From DATNIB01 sp035604685 (lineage in GTDB: Bacteria; Actinomycetota; Acidimicrobiia; Acidimicrobiales; RAAP-2), in the NCBI GenBank assembly GCA_035604685.1, contig DATNIB010000004.1, positions 1 to 51,082 on the forward strand: a DNA stretch of 51,082 bases, given 5' to 3'. Position 1 is the first letter of the stretch. Every line of letters starts with the position of its first letter. Shown in pieces: positions 1-7,829 of the stretch. The notes under the pieces were generated by a model. It searched no databases. It worked only from the letters and a program-made list of their open reading frames with translations, and was not told where the DNA came from. The position numbers and the translations under genes were made by a program.

Positions 1-141
1 ACGGTGTTGCCCACCTGGAACTACCGCCACATCCACGACGACGTGCTCCCGGCCCTGCGCCAGCGGGGCGTCACCGAGGAGCAGATCACCACCATGCTGG
101 TCGACACGCCGCGGCGCTACTTCGAGCGCGTCGGCTCCTGA
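1..141 (+). CDS. Phosphotriesterase-family hydrolase, C-terminal fragment
   Basis: The window opens inside a reading frame whose last 46 residues are visible and which ends in TGA. The segment runs from TVLPTWNYRHIHDDVLPALR through a short helix to DTPRRYFERVGS. This resembles the C-terminal end of phosphotriesterase-like amidohydrolases, where a 'LP.L...GV....I..M...NPRR.F' pattern closes the TIM barrel. The metal-binding residues lie upstream of the window and cannot be checked. The family assignment rests on this short tail only. The fragment is cut by the window edge, not by mutation. Confidence 0.55.
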   Translation, partial: TVLPTWNYRHIHDDVLPALRQRGVTEEQITTMLVDTPRRYFERVGS

Positions 142-186
142 AGCCGCTCCCGGGTGTGCCCCGGCTGGCGGGTTCAGGGAAGCATC

Positions 187-327
187 GTGAAGGGAAGCCC
201 GAAGTGGGCGCGGGCGGCCGCCGTCGGCGTGTTCATGAACTGCGCGGCGACGTGCCCGAGGTACGTGGCCATGTCCCGCAGGTACCGCGGCGTGCGCCGG
301 CGCGGCCGCACTGAGCGCGCCCGCTAG
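187..327 (+). CDS. Small ORF, possible remnant of a pyridoxamine-phosphate-oxidase-like protein
   Basis: A GTG-started ORF of 46 codons follows the phosphotriesterase tail. It contains 'VFMNC' and 'CPRYV', recalling the 'vf.NCpRYi' signature near the C-terminus of pyridoxamine 5'-phosphate oxidase-like flavoproteins, but a few residues separate the two halves and no flavin fold could fit in this length. It has no convincing ribosome site. It may be a decayed gene end or chance; I list it because the gap would otherwise be unexplained. Confidence 0.2.
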   Translation: MKGSPKWARAAAVGVFMNCAATCPRYVAMSRRYRGVRRRGRTERAR

Positions 328-469
328 GCATGCCCAAATTCGAACCGCTCGGCACCTCGTTCGCAGCGCCGAGGCCCGACGGGCTCGGGCAGGCGCAGAT
401 CAGCTACCGTGCCTGGACGAACTCGTCTGGTCCTGGTGGAGCACCTCGTCGCATGGTGGCAACCGGTCG

Positions 470-1408
470 ATGACGCGCCGTGGGTGGCTGTTGTTCCTCG
501 CCGTCGGGGTGATCTGGGGCCTGCCCTACCTGCTCATCCGTGTGTCGGTGCGCGAGGTGAGTCCCGCGCTCTTGGTTTTCATGCGCACCGGTGGGGCGGC
601 GTTGCTGCTCGGCCCGATCGCGCTGGCGCGCGGGGTGCTGCGACCGGTCCTTCGCCGATGGCGCCCGGTCCTCGCCTTCACGGTGGTCGAGATGGGGGTG
701 CCTTGGCTCCTCCTCTTCCACGCCGAAGAGAAGTTGTCCAGCTCTCTCGCCGGCCTGCTGATCGCCGCCGTGCCACTGGTGGCCGCGGTCCTCGCCTGGG
801 CCACCGGGTCCGAGCGCCTGGACTTCCGCCGGGTGGTGGGCCTCCTGGTCGGCTTCGGCGGGGTGGCGGCCCTCGTCGGTTTCGCGGTCCGCAGCAACGA
901 CCTCGCGTCGGCACTGTCCCTCGTCATCGTCGCCTGCGGCTACGCCCTCGGTCCCTGGATCCTGTCCCGCCACCTGTCGGACCTGCCCGGCCTCGGGGTG
1001 ATCGCGGCCTCGCTGATCGCTTGCGCCGTCCTCTATGCCCCGATCGCCGCGTTCGAGATGCCGGCGCGCAGCCTCACGGGGTCGGTCATCTGGTCGATCG
1101 TCGGCCTGACGGTCGTGTGCACGGCGGCGGCATTCCTCTTGTTCTTCGCGTTGATCGGCGAGGTGGGAGCCTCCAGGGCCACCGTGATCACCTACGTGAA
1201 CCCCGCGGTCGCCGTCGTGCTCGGGGTGCTCGTCTTGGACGAGCGTTTCTCCGGTGCCACCGGCGTCGGCTTCGGGCTGATCCTGGTCGGCTGCCTGCTC
1301 GCCACCCGGTCGGTGGCCGAGCCTTCGCCCTCGCCGGCCGTGTCCCCGGTGACCAGTCCGCCAGGGCCAAGCAGTGACACTTCGAGCGACGAGCACTCCG
1401 CCATGTAG
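470..1408 (+). CDS. EamA/DMT-superfamily membrane transporter
   Basis: A 312-aa integral membrane protein with about ten hydrophobic segments arranged as two EamA halves. The first begins at residue 6 with LLFLAVGVIWGLPYLLIRVS, and the second half carries the family-typical 'A..ITYVNPAVAVVLGVLVLDE' near residue 240. The family exports or exchanges small metabolites such as amino acids; the substrate cannot be read from sequence. The C-terminal 30 residues are a Ser/Pro-rich hydrophilic tail. ATG at 470 puts the first hydrophobic segment in the expected place, although its ribosome site is weak. It appears monocistronic. Confidence 0.85.
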   Translation: MTRRGWLLFLAVGVIWGLPYLLIRVSVREVSPALLVFMRTGGAALLLGPIALARGVLRPVLRRWRPVLAFTVVEMGVPWLLLFHAEEKLSSSLAGLLIAAVPLVAAVLAWATGSERLDFRRVVGLLVGFGGVAALVGFAVRSNDLASALSLVIVACGYALGPWILSRHLSDLPGLGVIAASLIACAVLYAPIAAFEMPARSLTGSVIWSIVGLTVVCTAAAFLLFFALIGEVGASRATVITYVNPAVAVVLGVLVLDERFSGATGVGFGLILVGCLLATRSVAEPSPSPAVSPVTSPPGPSSDTSSDEHSAM

Positions 1409-1500
1409 TCATTGACCGGGGGTGGAAGACGCCATGGCACCCGCCGTTGCCGTTCGGGGGGCTTCTCGATCGACGACCAGCCTCGGCCCAGGCTCGGTCG

Positions 1501-1570
1501 GTGCGACCATGGCCTCCCGGTCCGGGATCGGCTGCCAGCGTCGGGGACGGGGGTGCGACCGTGGCCTCCC
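1501..1570. repeat. Imperfect 18-bp direct repeat upstream of the riboswitch
   Basis: GTGCGACCATGGCCTCCC at 1501-1518 recurs at 1553-1570 with a single A to G change, a 52-bp period (about five helical turns). The pair sits upstream of the likely promoter of the pilin operon. A tandem regulator site is possible; no regulator is identified. Confidence 0.45.
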
Positions 1571-1636
1571 CTTGCCGGACCGCCCGAAAAGAGCCTTCGA
1601 CCTGGGCCTTCGGGCGCGTCGGCCCCGTGGGGATCC

Positions 1637-1665
1637 CCGACTCTGGGCGTGGTGTCCCCTATCCT
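1637..1665 (+). promoter_or_regulatory. Possible sigma-70-type promoter for riboswitch and pilin operon
   Basis: TATCCT at 1660-1665 could be a -10 box about 30 bp upstream of the riboswitch aptamer. Seventeen bases upstream, CCGACT matches the -35 consensus weakly (GAC core). The placement is right for a transcript beginning just before the aptamer, but the match alone is weak. Confidence 0.3.
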
Positions 1666-1694
1666 GAAGAGCGATCGGAGCCCGGTTCGCCGGG

Positions 1695-1776
1695 GCCGAC
1701 GAAAGAGCAAACCCTCCGTGAGGAGGGGACGCAAAGCCTCGGAGCTCCGCGGAGCTGGCCGGGTTGCCGAATCGGC
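1695..1776 (+). ncRNA. Cyclic-di-GMP class I (GEMM-I) riboswitch aptamer
   Basis: The conserved GEMM-I features appear in order. A closing stem P1 pairs GCCGA (1695-1699) with TCGGC (1772-1776). Next come GCAAACC (1707-1713), a P2 hairpin CTCC-GTGA-GGAG with a GNRA tetraloop (1714-1725), the invariant GGGACGCAAAGCC (1726-1738), a P3 hairpin built on AGCTCC/GGAGCT (1743-1756), and GGGTTGCCG (1761-1769) rejoining P1. This is the known architecture of c-di-GMP-I sensors, which often precede pilus, motility and surface-protein genes. It lies 74 bp upstream of the proposed pseudopilin start. The expression platform is not obvious, so whether ligand turns the operon on or off cannot be said. Confidence 0.9.
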
Positions 1777-1850
1777 TGTTCGAAGGGTGGCCACCGATTC
1801 AGCGGCATTCCTGCCTGTTCCAACCGAGCAAACACGGATGGAAGGTCGGA

Positions 1851-4634
1851 TTGGCCAGCCAGGGTGGCCTGAGACAGCAGGGTCGCCGCTCGCGGGTACG
1901 ACGGGTGGCCGGTTTCGCGCGCCCATTCGAGCATCTTCGCCACGCGCGCTCCGAGGAGGGCATGGGAATGCTCGAGGTCGTCATCTCGATCTCGCTCCTC
2001 CTCATCATCATCGTCCCGCTCTCCTACCTGTTCACCAACGTCATCGGGCAGGCTGCCGCCGCCCGTCAGGAGGTGACGGCGATCCGGCTCGCCGACTCCC
2101 TGCTCGAGCAGCTCAACTACACCGGGCCGCCCAACGACAGCAACGGACAGCCCGAGGTCGGCACCTCGCTCGCGGAGGGGTCGCCCAAGGTCTCCGGGGT
2201 CGTCTACACCGAGACGGCGCTGTTCTCGTGGTCGCCGGCCGGCAGCGGCACGCCCGACCTGTGCACCTCGGGGCTGGCGCCCGAGCTCCTGCTCCAGGTC
2301 ACGGTCACCTGGAGCCCGAACCACTCCATCACCGATTCGACGCTGCTCAACTTCCCGCCCTCGGGGGTGGTGACTGAAGGGTTCCTCGGTATCCAGGTGA
2401 ACGGGGACCCGTCGGGTAGCCCGCCCGCCGACGTGTCGGGCATCTCGTGGGCCAACCGGGTGAAGACGGTGCCGGTCCTCGTCTCGGGCACCAGCCTCAC
2501 GACCTCCTACAGCCTGCACCCGGCGAGCAACGGCTGCACCTTCCTCGAGCTGACCACGGGCACCTACTCGGTCCAGGTGGGCACCGGTCCGACGGCGCTG
2601 TACACGGCCAACTACAACGAAGCGTCGTCGGAGACCCAGCCGACCAGCTCGGCCACCACGATCTCGGTCAACACCGACGAGATCACCGAGGTGATCGTCC
2701 AGTACGACGAGGGGGCCGACGTCGCGCTGACGTACCCCTCCACCACGGCGACCGAAGACGGCGTCGTCTGCCCGAACGTGAGCGGTCTCATCTGCGTCGT
2801 CGCTGGTCAGACCGCGACCGCCAGCACCTCGCCCAACACCAACCCGATCGCCGCCGCGCTCATCCAGACGACGACGGGCTGGTCGGTCGCCTCCCTGCCG
2901 TCGTCGCTGGTGCGCATCGAGTCCGCCGGCTGCTCCTCGGGCGCCTGCATCGTGGTCGGGTACAGCTCGGCCGGGGGCGCCGCCGCGGTCGCGCAGGCCT
3001 CGGCACCCACCACCTGGACGACGAGCGCGCTGCCGGCCGGCGCCAACCTCAACGCGGTGTCCCAGATCGTGTGTCCGGCGAGTGCCACGACGCCGGCCTG
3101 TTTCGTCCTCGGCACCAACACGTCGGGGAAGGGCGTCATCCTCTCGGCCACCATCTCGGGGTCGAGTCCGCACACGGTGACCTGGACCCAGGACACGGTC
3201 CCGAGCGTGACCTCGTTCTCCCAGATCACCTGCCCCTCGGCGAGCGCCACGCCGATCTGCTTCGTCATCGGCACGAGCGCGACCTCGGTCATCGCGTCGT
3301 TCACCAGCGGCACCACCTGGACCGCCTACACGGCGCCCGGCGGGACCACGGTCGGCTCGTTCTCGTCGCTCGCTTGTCCGAGCACGACCGTCTGCTACGC
3401 GACGGGCACGACGACCGGCGGCAGCGCGGTGATCCTCTCGCTCGGCTCGGGCACCTGGACGAAGGACACGCTGCCCTCCGGCGGTGGCTTCTCGACTTCG
3501 ACGACCGGCTACCTGGCCTGCCCGAGCACCTCGCAGTGCTATGCCACTGCCACCGGCAAGACGAGCGGCGGTGGCTCCGTCGCACCGATGATCTTCTCTA
3601 CGACGAGCACCACCTGGAGCAACATGACCATCCCGGGCGGTGGGGCCGGCTCGCTGGGTCCGCTGGTCTGCGCGAGCACGACGGTCTGCTTCGTCCCGGG
3701 TCTCAGCACGGCGTCGCCTGCGGCGCCGATCGTGTGGTCCCTCAAGTCCGGTCCGACGGCCTGGGTGTCCGACACCCTGCCGGGCGGCCTGGCGTCGCTG
3801 AACTCGATCGTCTGCCCGGCCACCAACAACTGCCTGGCGCTCGCCACCAACGCGACCGGGGCGACCATCGTGTCCACCACCGGCGGCTCGTCTCCCACCT
3901 GGACGAGCGACACCATCTCGGGCACGAGCGGTAGCCCGGTCCTCCTGTCCGGGCTGGTCTGCATGGCCACCAACAGCTGCGAGGCGGCGGGGGCGACCGA
4001 GACGGGCGCCGTCGTGCTCGACGACACCACCAGCTCGCCGGTGTTCAGCGGGTCGGGCACCCCGACCGGCCTGTCGGGGCTGTTGATCGACAACCCGCCG
4101 ATCCTGATCTCCAACCTCAACCTGGCGCCCTCGACGACGCTGGAGCTGATCGCGCCGACCACGTCGGTGGCTCCCCTCCTCCAGATCGGCCCCCTCTTCC
4201 CCTTCTCGAGCGGCTATTCGGTGGCGGTCGGCGAGTGCGCCTCGGAGCTGACCGCGGCGTCGGCGAGCGCCGCCACCACGCCCGGCGCGGTCAGCAGCCC
4301 CAATGAGGCGACCGTGACCCTCCCGATGGGCCTCCTGCCCGTCCAGGTGGTCGACAAGAACACCGGCTTGGCCGTCAACAACGCCACGGTGACGATCCAG
4401 GACTCCTGTTCGCCGCAGCTCACACCGCTCAGTGGGAGCAACCCGGCCAACTACTCGCTGCCCAACTCGACGATCGACGGCCTGAGCCGGGCCGACGTCA
4501 TCTACGGCACCTATAACGTCACGGTCGCCTCCGGCGGGAACTCCAAGACGTGGGCCGTGACGGTGTCACCGACCTCGGTCACGGTCGGTTCGACGACGAC
4601 CTACCTCCCCAACCCGGTCGTGCTGGCTGACTGA
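1851..4634 (+). CDS. Large prepilin-type protein with Cys-paired repeat domain
   Basis: A 927-aa protein with a type IV prepilin N-terminus: a basic leader ending SEEG, then MGMLE with glutamate at +5 and a ~20-residue hydrophobic helix (about residues 43-62), as prepilin peptidase substrates have. Roughly residues 300-715 contain nine repeats, each with a 'CPS...C' or 'CxxxxxxC' pair, followed by Thr/Ser/Trp-rich strands. A blade-like beta fold with one disulfide per repeat is plausible. The C-terminus carries an Ig- or carboxypeptidase-regulatory-like segment (LPVQVVDKNTG onward). I chose TTG 1851 because GGAAGG sits five bases upstream; GTG 1905 would give a shorter leader. It is far larger than a normal pilin and may be a tip adhesin or minor pseudopilin. 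It overlaps the next gene as TGATG. Confidence 0.8.
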   Translation: MASQGGLRQQGRRSRVRRVAGFARPFEHLRHARSEEGMGMLEVVISISLLLIIIVPLSYLFTNVIGQAAAARQEVTAIRLADSLLEQLNYTGPPNDSNGQPEVGTSLAEGSPKVSGVVYTETALFSWSPAGSGTPDLCTSGLAPELLLQVTVTWSPNHSITDSTLLNFPPSGVVTEGFLGIQVNGDPSGSPPADVSGISWANRVKTVPVLVSGTSLTTSYSLHPASNGCTFLELTTGTYSVQVGTGPTALYTANYNEASSETQPTSSATTISVNTDEITEVIVQYDEGADVALTYPSTTATEDGVVCPNVSGLICVVAGQTATASTSPNTNPIAAALIQTTTGWSVASLPSSLVRIESAGCSSGACIVVGYSSAGGAAAVAQASAPTTWTTSALPAGANLNAVSQIVCPASATTPACFVLGTNTSGKGVILSATISGSSPHTVTWTQDTVPSVTSFSQITCPSASATPICFVIGTSATSVIASFTSGTTWTAYTAPGGTTVGSFSSLACPSTTVCYATGTTTGGSAVILSLGSGTWTKDTLPSGGGFSTSTTGYLACPSTSQCYATATGKTSGGGSVAPMIFSTTSTTWSNMTIPGGGAGSLGPLVCASTTVCFVPGLSTASPAAPIVWSLKSGPTAWVSDTLPGGLASLNSIVCPATNNCLALATNATGATIVSTTGGSSPTWTSDTISGTSGSPVLLSGLVCMATNSCEAAGATETGAVVLDDTTSSPVFSGSGTPTGLSGLLIDNPPILISNLNLAPSTTLELIAPTTSVAPLLQIGPLFPFSSGYSVAVGECASELTAASASAATTPGAVSSPNEATVTLPMGLLPVQVVDKNTGLAVNNATVTIQDSCSPQLTPLSGSNPANYSLPNSTIDGLSRADVIYGTYNVTVASGGNSKTWAVTVSPTSVTVGSTTTYLPNPVVLAD

Positions 4635-5614
4635 TGAGACCCCCCCGCTACCACCCGCGGCGGATGTGGAGGCTGGCCTCGGCCCGACGCGCCCGCGAAC
4701 TGGGCGAGGGGTCCGAGGCCGGGTTCACCCTGGTGGAGATCCTGGTCACCGTGGGCATCTTCACCGTCCTCCTTGCGATGTCCATCCCGATCGTGTCCAC
4801 GTTCATGGACGCGTCGACCAGGATCAACAACACCTATTCCAACGTCAACCAGCTCCTTCCGGTCTCGACCAACCTGCAGCGGCTCATCCGGTCCGCGGTC
4901 GCCCCCGCGCCGACCTCCTTCGCCAACATCCCGACGCCGGCCTTCGGCGTCTACAGCCCGACGACCGGTGCGCTGATCTCCACCGTCTCGCCGACCTCCC
5001 TCACCTTCTTCGCCAACATCGGGGACTCCAACGGTCCGGCCAAGATCGTGGCGAGCTGCACCCCCAACGGGACGACCGGCAACTGCGCCTATCCGGGAAC
5101 GTTCACCGTCACCGAGGCCAAGGCGACGACGAACCCCTCCACGCACACCGACACCTGCCCGTTCGACGGGGACAACACGAACACCTGCTACTACGGGACG
5201 CCGTTCACACTGCTCACCGTGACGGGGGTCACCAACGGCCTCAACAGCGTGCCCCTGTTCACCTACATGCTGCTCGTCACGACGACGACCACCAGCAGCA
5301 ACGGCACCCAGACGACCACCTCTACGAGCGTCAACGTCGACGGCGCGAACCCCACGCCGGCCACCGCCTACAAGGAGGACCTGACCCAGGACGGTCCGAA
5401 CGCCAACGGGTACTTCACGAGCTGCCTCGCGTCCACCACCACCACCAACCTCGAGAACAACTGCGCCGCGGCGGAGATCGAGTCGGTGACCATCGACCTG
5501 CAGGTGAACACCACGGCCAGCAATTCGCGCCTCGGCGGCGGCCAGGAGGAAGACCAGAGCACCATCTACCTCCTCTCCACGAAGTCTTCGGTCTTCCAAC
5601 AGGAGGTCGGCTGA
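4634..5614 (+). CDS. Prepilin-type protein, PilW/PulJ-like
   Basis: A 326-aa pseudopilin. A 30-residue basic leader ends in glycine, followed by FTLVEILVTVGIFTVLLAMS, the classic prepilin cleavage and N-methylation site with Glu+5 and a hydrophobic assembly helix. The remainder is Thr/Ser/Asn-rich, with Cys residues that could form disulfides, as expected for an exported domain. Size and operon position suggest a minor pseudopilin of the PilW/PulJ class, thought to prime pilus assembly. Its ATG overlaps the stop of the large pseudopilin gene, so the two are probably translationally coupled. No pilus ATPase or prepilin peptidase gene is in the window. Confidence 0.85.
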   Translation: MRPPRYHPRRMWRLASARRARELGEGSEAGFTLVEILVTVGIFTVLLAMSIPIVSTFMDASTRINNTYSNVNQLLPVSTNLQRLIRSAVAPAPTSFANIPTPAFGVYSPTTGALISTVSPTSLTFFANIGDSNGPAKIVASCTPNGTTGNCAYPGTFTVTEAKATTNPSTHTDTCPFDGDNTNTCYYGTPFTLLTVTGVTNGLNSVPLFTYMLLVTTTTTSSNGTQTTTSTSVNVDGANPTPATAYKEDLTQDGPNANGYFTSCLASTTTTNLENNCAAAEIESVTIDLQVNTTASNSRLGGGQEEDQSTIYLLSTKSSVFQQEVG

Positions 5615-5615
5615 C

Positions 5616-7826
5616 ATGAGCCACCACAATGCCCGTCGCCCGTCCGGGCGGCGGCGCCCGCCCAATCGCTTGGTCCGGCAGCTCCACCCGGCGGCGGAGC
5701 TCGGCCAGGCCGCCTTCGCCATGGTGACCGGCATCGCGGTCCTCCTGGTGCTCACCGCCGGCATCTTGGTCTCCACCACCGATCAGCACGACCCGCTCGT
5801 CCAACAGGACGTGCTGCAGCACCTCGCCTATCGCGGGCTCGAGGCCGGGATTGATTCCTATCTCACGACCATCGACAACAACCCGAACCTGATCAACTGC
5901 AACAACAGCAACACGACCGGGCCATCGCCGCAGTTCCAGAGCAGCTCCGTCGGCAGCCCGGGCTGCACCTCGACCCACCTCCCCGCTCTCGACACCTGGA
6001 CCCAGGTGCCGAGCACGTCGGGTGACGGGAGCTCGGTCCCCGAGTTCTACATGTGGACCAACCCGCAGTTCTGCTTCTCGACGGTGGTCGGGACCGGCGG
6101 GAACCCGTCGTGCACCGCGCCGAGCACGACGGCCGGGGCCACCCTCGCGTACATCAAGGAGCAGGTCTACGGGGCGGCCGAGATCGGGAACCGCTTCGCC
6201 TACCAGTCGGCCGCAGCCGAATTCACCCCGGAGAACGGGTTCCTGAGCAACATCTGGTGGAGCAACTACGAGGCGACGGACCCCCAGGGCTCCTCAAACC
6301 CGAACATGGCCCAACAGGACTGCACCTACGACTGGAACAACAACTACTACGGCCCGGACACCAACAACAACGGCGGTTCCGTGCCGTTCCCGGGCAGCCC
6401 CTACTGCAACCCGGTGTTCTTCGGGCCCAACGACGTCCTCTACGGGCCCGTCTACGCCAACGACTCCATCTACGTCGACAGCGACCCCGCCTTCGGCGTC
6501 CCGGCCGGGTCCGGCCAGCTCGCCGTCCCCTCCACCGTGACCACGCACGACCCGCACTGCCTGTTCGTCGACCCGCTCAAGGGGGAGTGGTCGCCGACCG
6601 CGTCCTGTGCCAGCGCCACCTCACAGGTGAAGGAGTACAACACGGCCACCAGCAAGGACAATGCGCCATTCGAGCCCATCCCGACGTCGGACACCCAGCT
6701 CGCGACGATCGCCTCGCAGGGCGGCTGCGAGTACTCCGGGCCGACCACGATCCAGCTCTACTACAACAACGCCGCCTCCCTGCCCTACATGACGGTCAAC
6801 AGTCCGGACACGCCGACCTCGGGCTCCACGGATCTCGACAACGCCACCACCAACTCCAACAACTGCGGCGTCGGGACCAACGCGGGCATCGGCGTGCCGG
6901 TGCCGTCGGGCACCAAGGGCAACGACGTGATCTTCGTCGAGAACACGCCGAGCTCCCAGCAGCCCTGCGTCTCGGGGGCCAACCCCTTCGACGACTCGGC
7001 CGACGGCGGCGCCAACTCTCAGATCGGCTACTACTACGACGTGAGCGGGACCTCCGCCGACTGTGAGGCCGACGTGTTCGTCTCCGACGCCCCGGCGGCC
7101 AGCGGCACGGTGCCCGGCGTGTCCGGAGCCTTGACGGTCGCCAGCCAGAACAACGTCATCATCGACGGCAACCTCCTCTACACGCAGGCCGACTGCGGAA
7201 ATGGCTTCGCCAGCACCTACACCACCCAGTGCACCTACAACTCGGGCACGACGCCCAACGACACCCTGGGCCTCATCGCCTACCACTTCGTCGAGGTCGA
7301 CCACCCCGTCCAGCAGCCGGTGACCACTTGCGGCTGGCAGGGCTGCAACACCACGCAGAACCTCGAGCCGGTCTGCGGGACCAACGGCGCCCCGTCGCCG
7401 CCGCTGTGCGACCCCGTCAACACCCTCAACTCGGTCACGGGGTTGGTCGTCGACGCGGCCATCTTGGCCCTCAACGACTCGTTCGCGGTCAACAACTACA
7501 CGCTCGGCAACCCCGAGGGGGTGCTCACCGTCTACGGCACGATCGCCCAGGACTGGCGGGGCGCGGTCGGCACGTTCAACTCCGGCAGCAGCCAGCTGGT
7601 GAGCGGCTACAGCAAGTACTACCTCTGGGACAGCCGGCTCGAATACGTGACGGTCCCCTACTACCTCAACCCGGGAACGCCCTCGTGGGCGCTCACGTCC
7701 TCGGGGGTGGTCCAGGGCGCCAGCGATCCGTGCTCGGGCAGCGGCACCCTGCCCTACGCCTGGCCCCAGACGACCGGGACGACCCCGAGCTGCAGCGCCA
7801 GCCAGCCCCCGGCGCTGGCGGTCTAG
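5616..7826 (+). CDS. PilX-like pilus assembly protein
   Basis: A 736-aa protein with one N-terminal hydrophobic segment (about residues 32-54) after a basic stretch, then a long Asn/Thr/Ser-rich, Cys-containing exported region. Near residue 505 'GALTVASQNNVIIDGNLLY' and then 'NDTLGLIAYHFVEV' resemble a beta-helical segment seen in PilX-like proteins encoded beside pseudopilin genes. No clear prepilin cleavage site with Glu+5 is visible, so it may be membrane-anchored, not processed. A strong AGGAGGT lies eight bases before the ATG, and it starts two bases after the PilW-like stop. It converges on the FtsH-like gene with only three bases between stops. Confidence 0.7.
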   Translation: MSHHNARRPSGRRRPPNRLVRQLHPAAELGQAAFAMVTGIAVLLVLTAGILVSTTDQHDPLVQQDVLQHLAYRGLEAGIDSYLTTIDNNPNLINCNNSNTTGPSPQFQSSSVGSPGCTSTHLPALDTWTQVPSTSGDGSSVPEFYMWTNPQFCFSTVVGTGGNPSCTAPSTTAGATLAYIKEQVYGAAEIGNRFAYQSAAAEFTPENGFLSNIWWSNYEATDPQGSSNPNMAQQDCTYDWNNNYYGPDTNNNGGSVPFPGSPYCNPVFFGPNDVLYGPVYANDSIYVDSDPAFGVPAGSGQLAVPSTVTTHDPHCLFVDPLKGEWSPTASCASATSQVKEYNTATSKDNAPFEPIPTSDTQLATIASQGGCEYSGPTTIQLYYNNAASLPYMTVNSPDTPTSGSTDLDNATTNSNNCGVGTNAGIGVPVPSGTKGNDVIFVENTPSSQQPCVSGANPFDDSADGGANSQIGYYYDVSGTSADCEADVFVSDAPAASGTVPGVSGALTVASQNNVIIDGNLLYTQADCGNGFASTYTTQCTYNSGTTPNDTLGLIAYHFVEVDHPVQQPVTTCGWQGCNTTQNLEPVCGTNGAPSPPLCDPVNTLNSVTGLVVDAAILALNDSFAVNNYTLGNPEGVLTVYGTIAQDWRGAVGTFNSGSSQLVSGYSKYYLWDSRLEYVTVPYYLNPGTPSWALTSSGVVQGASDPCSGSGTLPYAWPQTTGTTPSCSASQPPALAV

Positions 7827-7829
7827 CCG

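Larger units (their letters stand above)
1409..1850 (+). other. Long untranslated region ahead of the pilin operon
   Basis: About 440 bp lie between the EamA stop and the first supported pilin start. The stretch holds an imperfect 18-bp direct repeat (1501-1518 and 1553-1570), a weak promoter-like match and a c-di-GMP riboswitch aptamer (1695-1776). Open frames crossing it run through the riboswitch and have no ribosome sites, so I treat them as non-coding. Confidence 0.6.

Noticed and set aside
404..1396. Long antisense frame across the EamA gene
   Set aside because: Arg/Gly/His-rich, low-complexity product typical of an antisense shadow in GC-rich DNA; the opposite strand encodes a clear membrane transporter.
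1764..1850. Upstream extension of the large pseudopilin to TTG 1764
   Set aside because: It would place the start codon inside the riboswitch aptamer and give a leader far too long for a prepilin.
2750..4030. Tandem DNA repeat array or CRISPR in the pseudopilin gene
   Set aside because: The periodicity is at protein level (Cys-paired repeats); nucleotide copies are too diverged for a DNA array.
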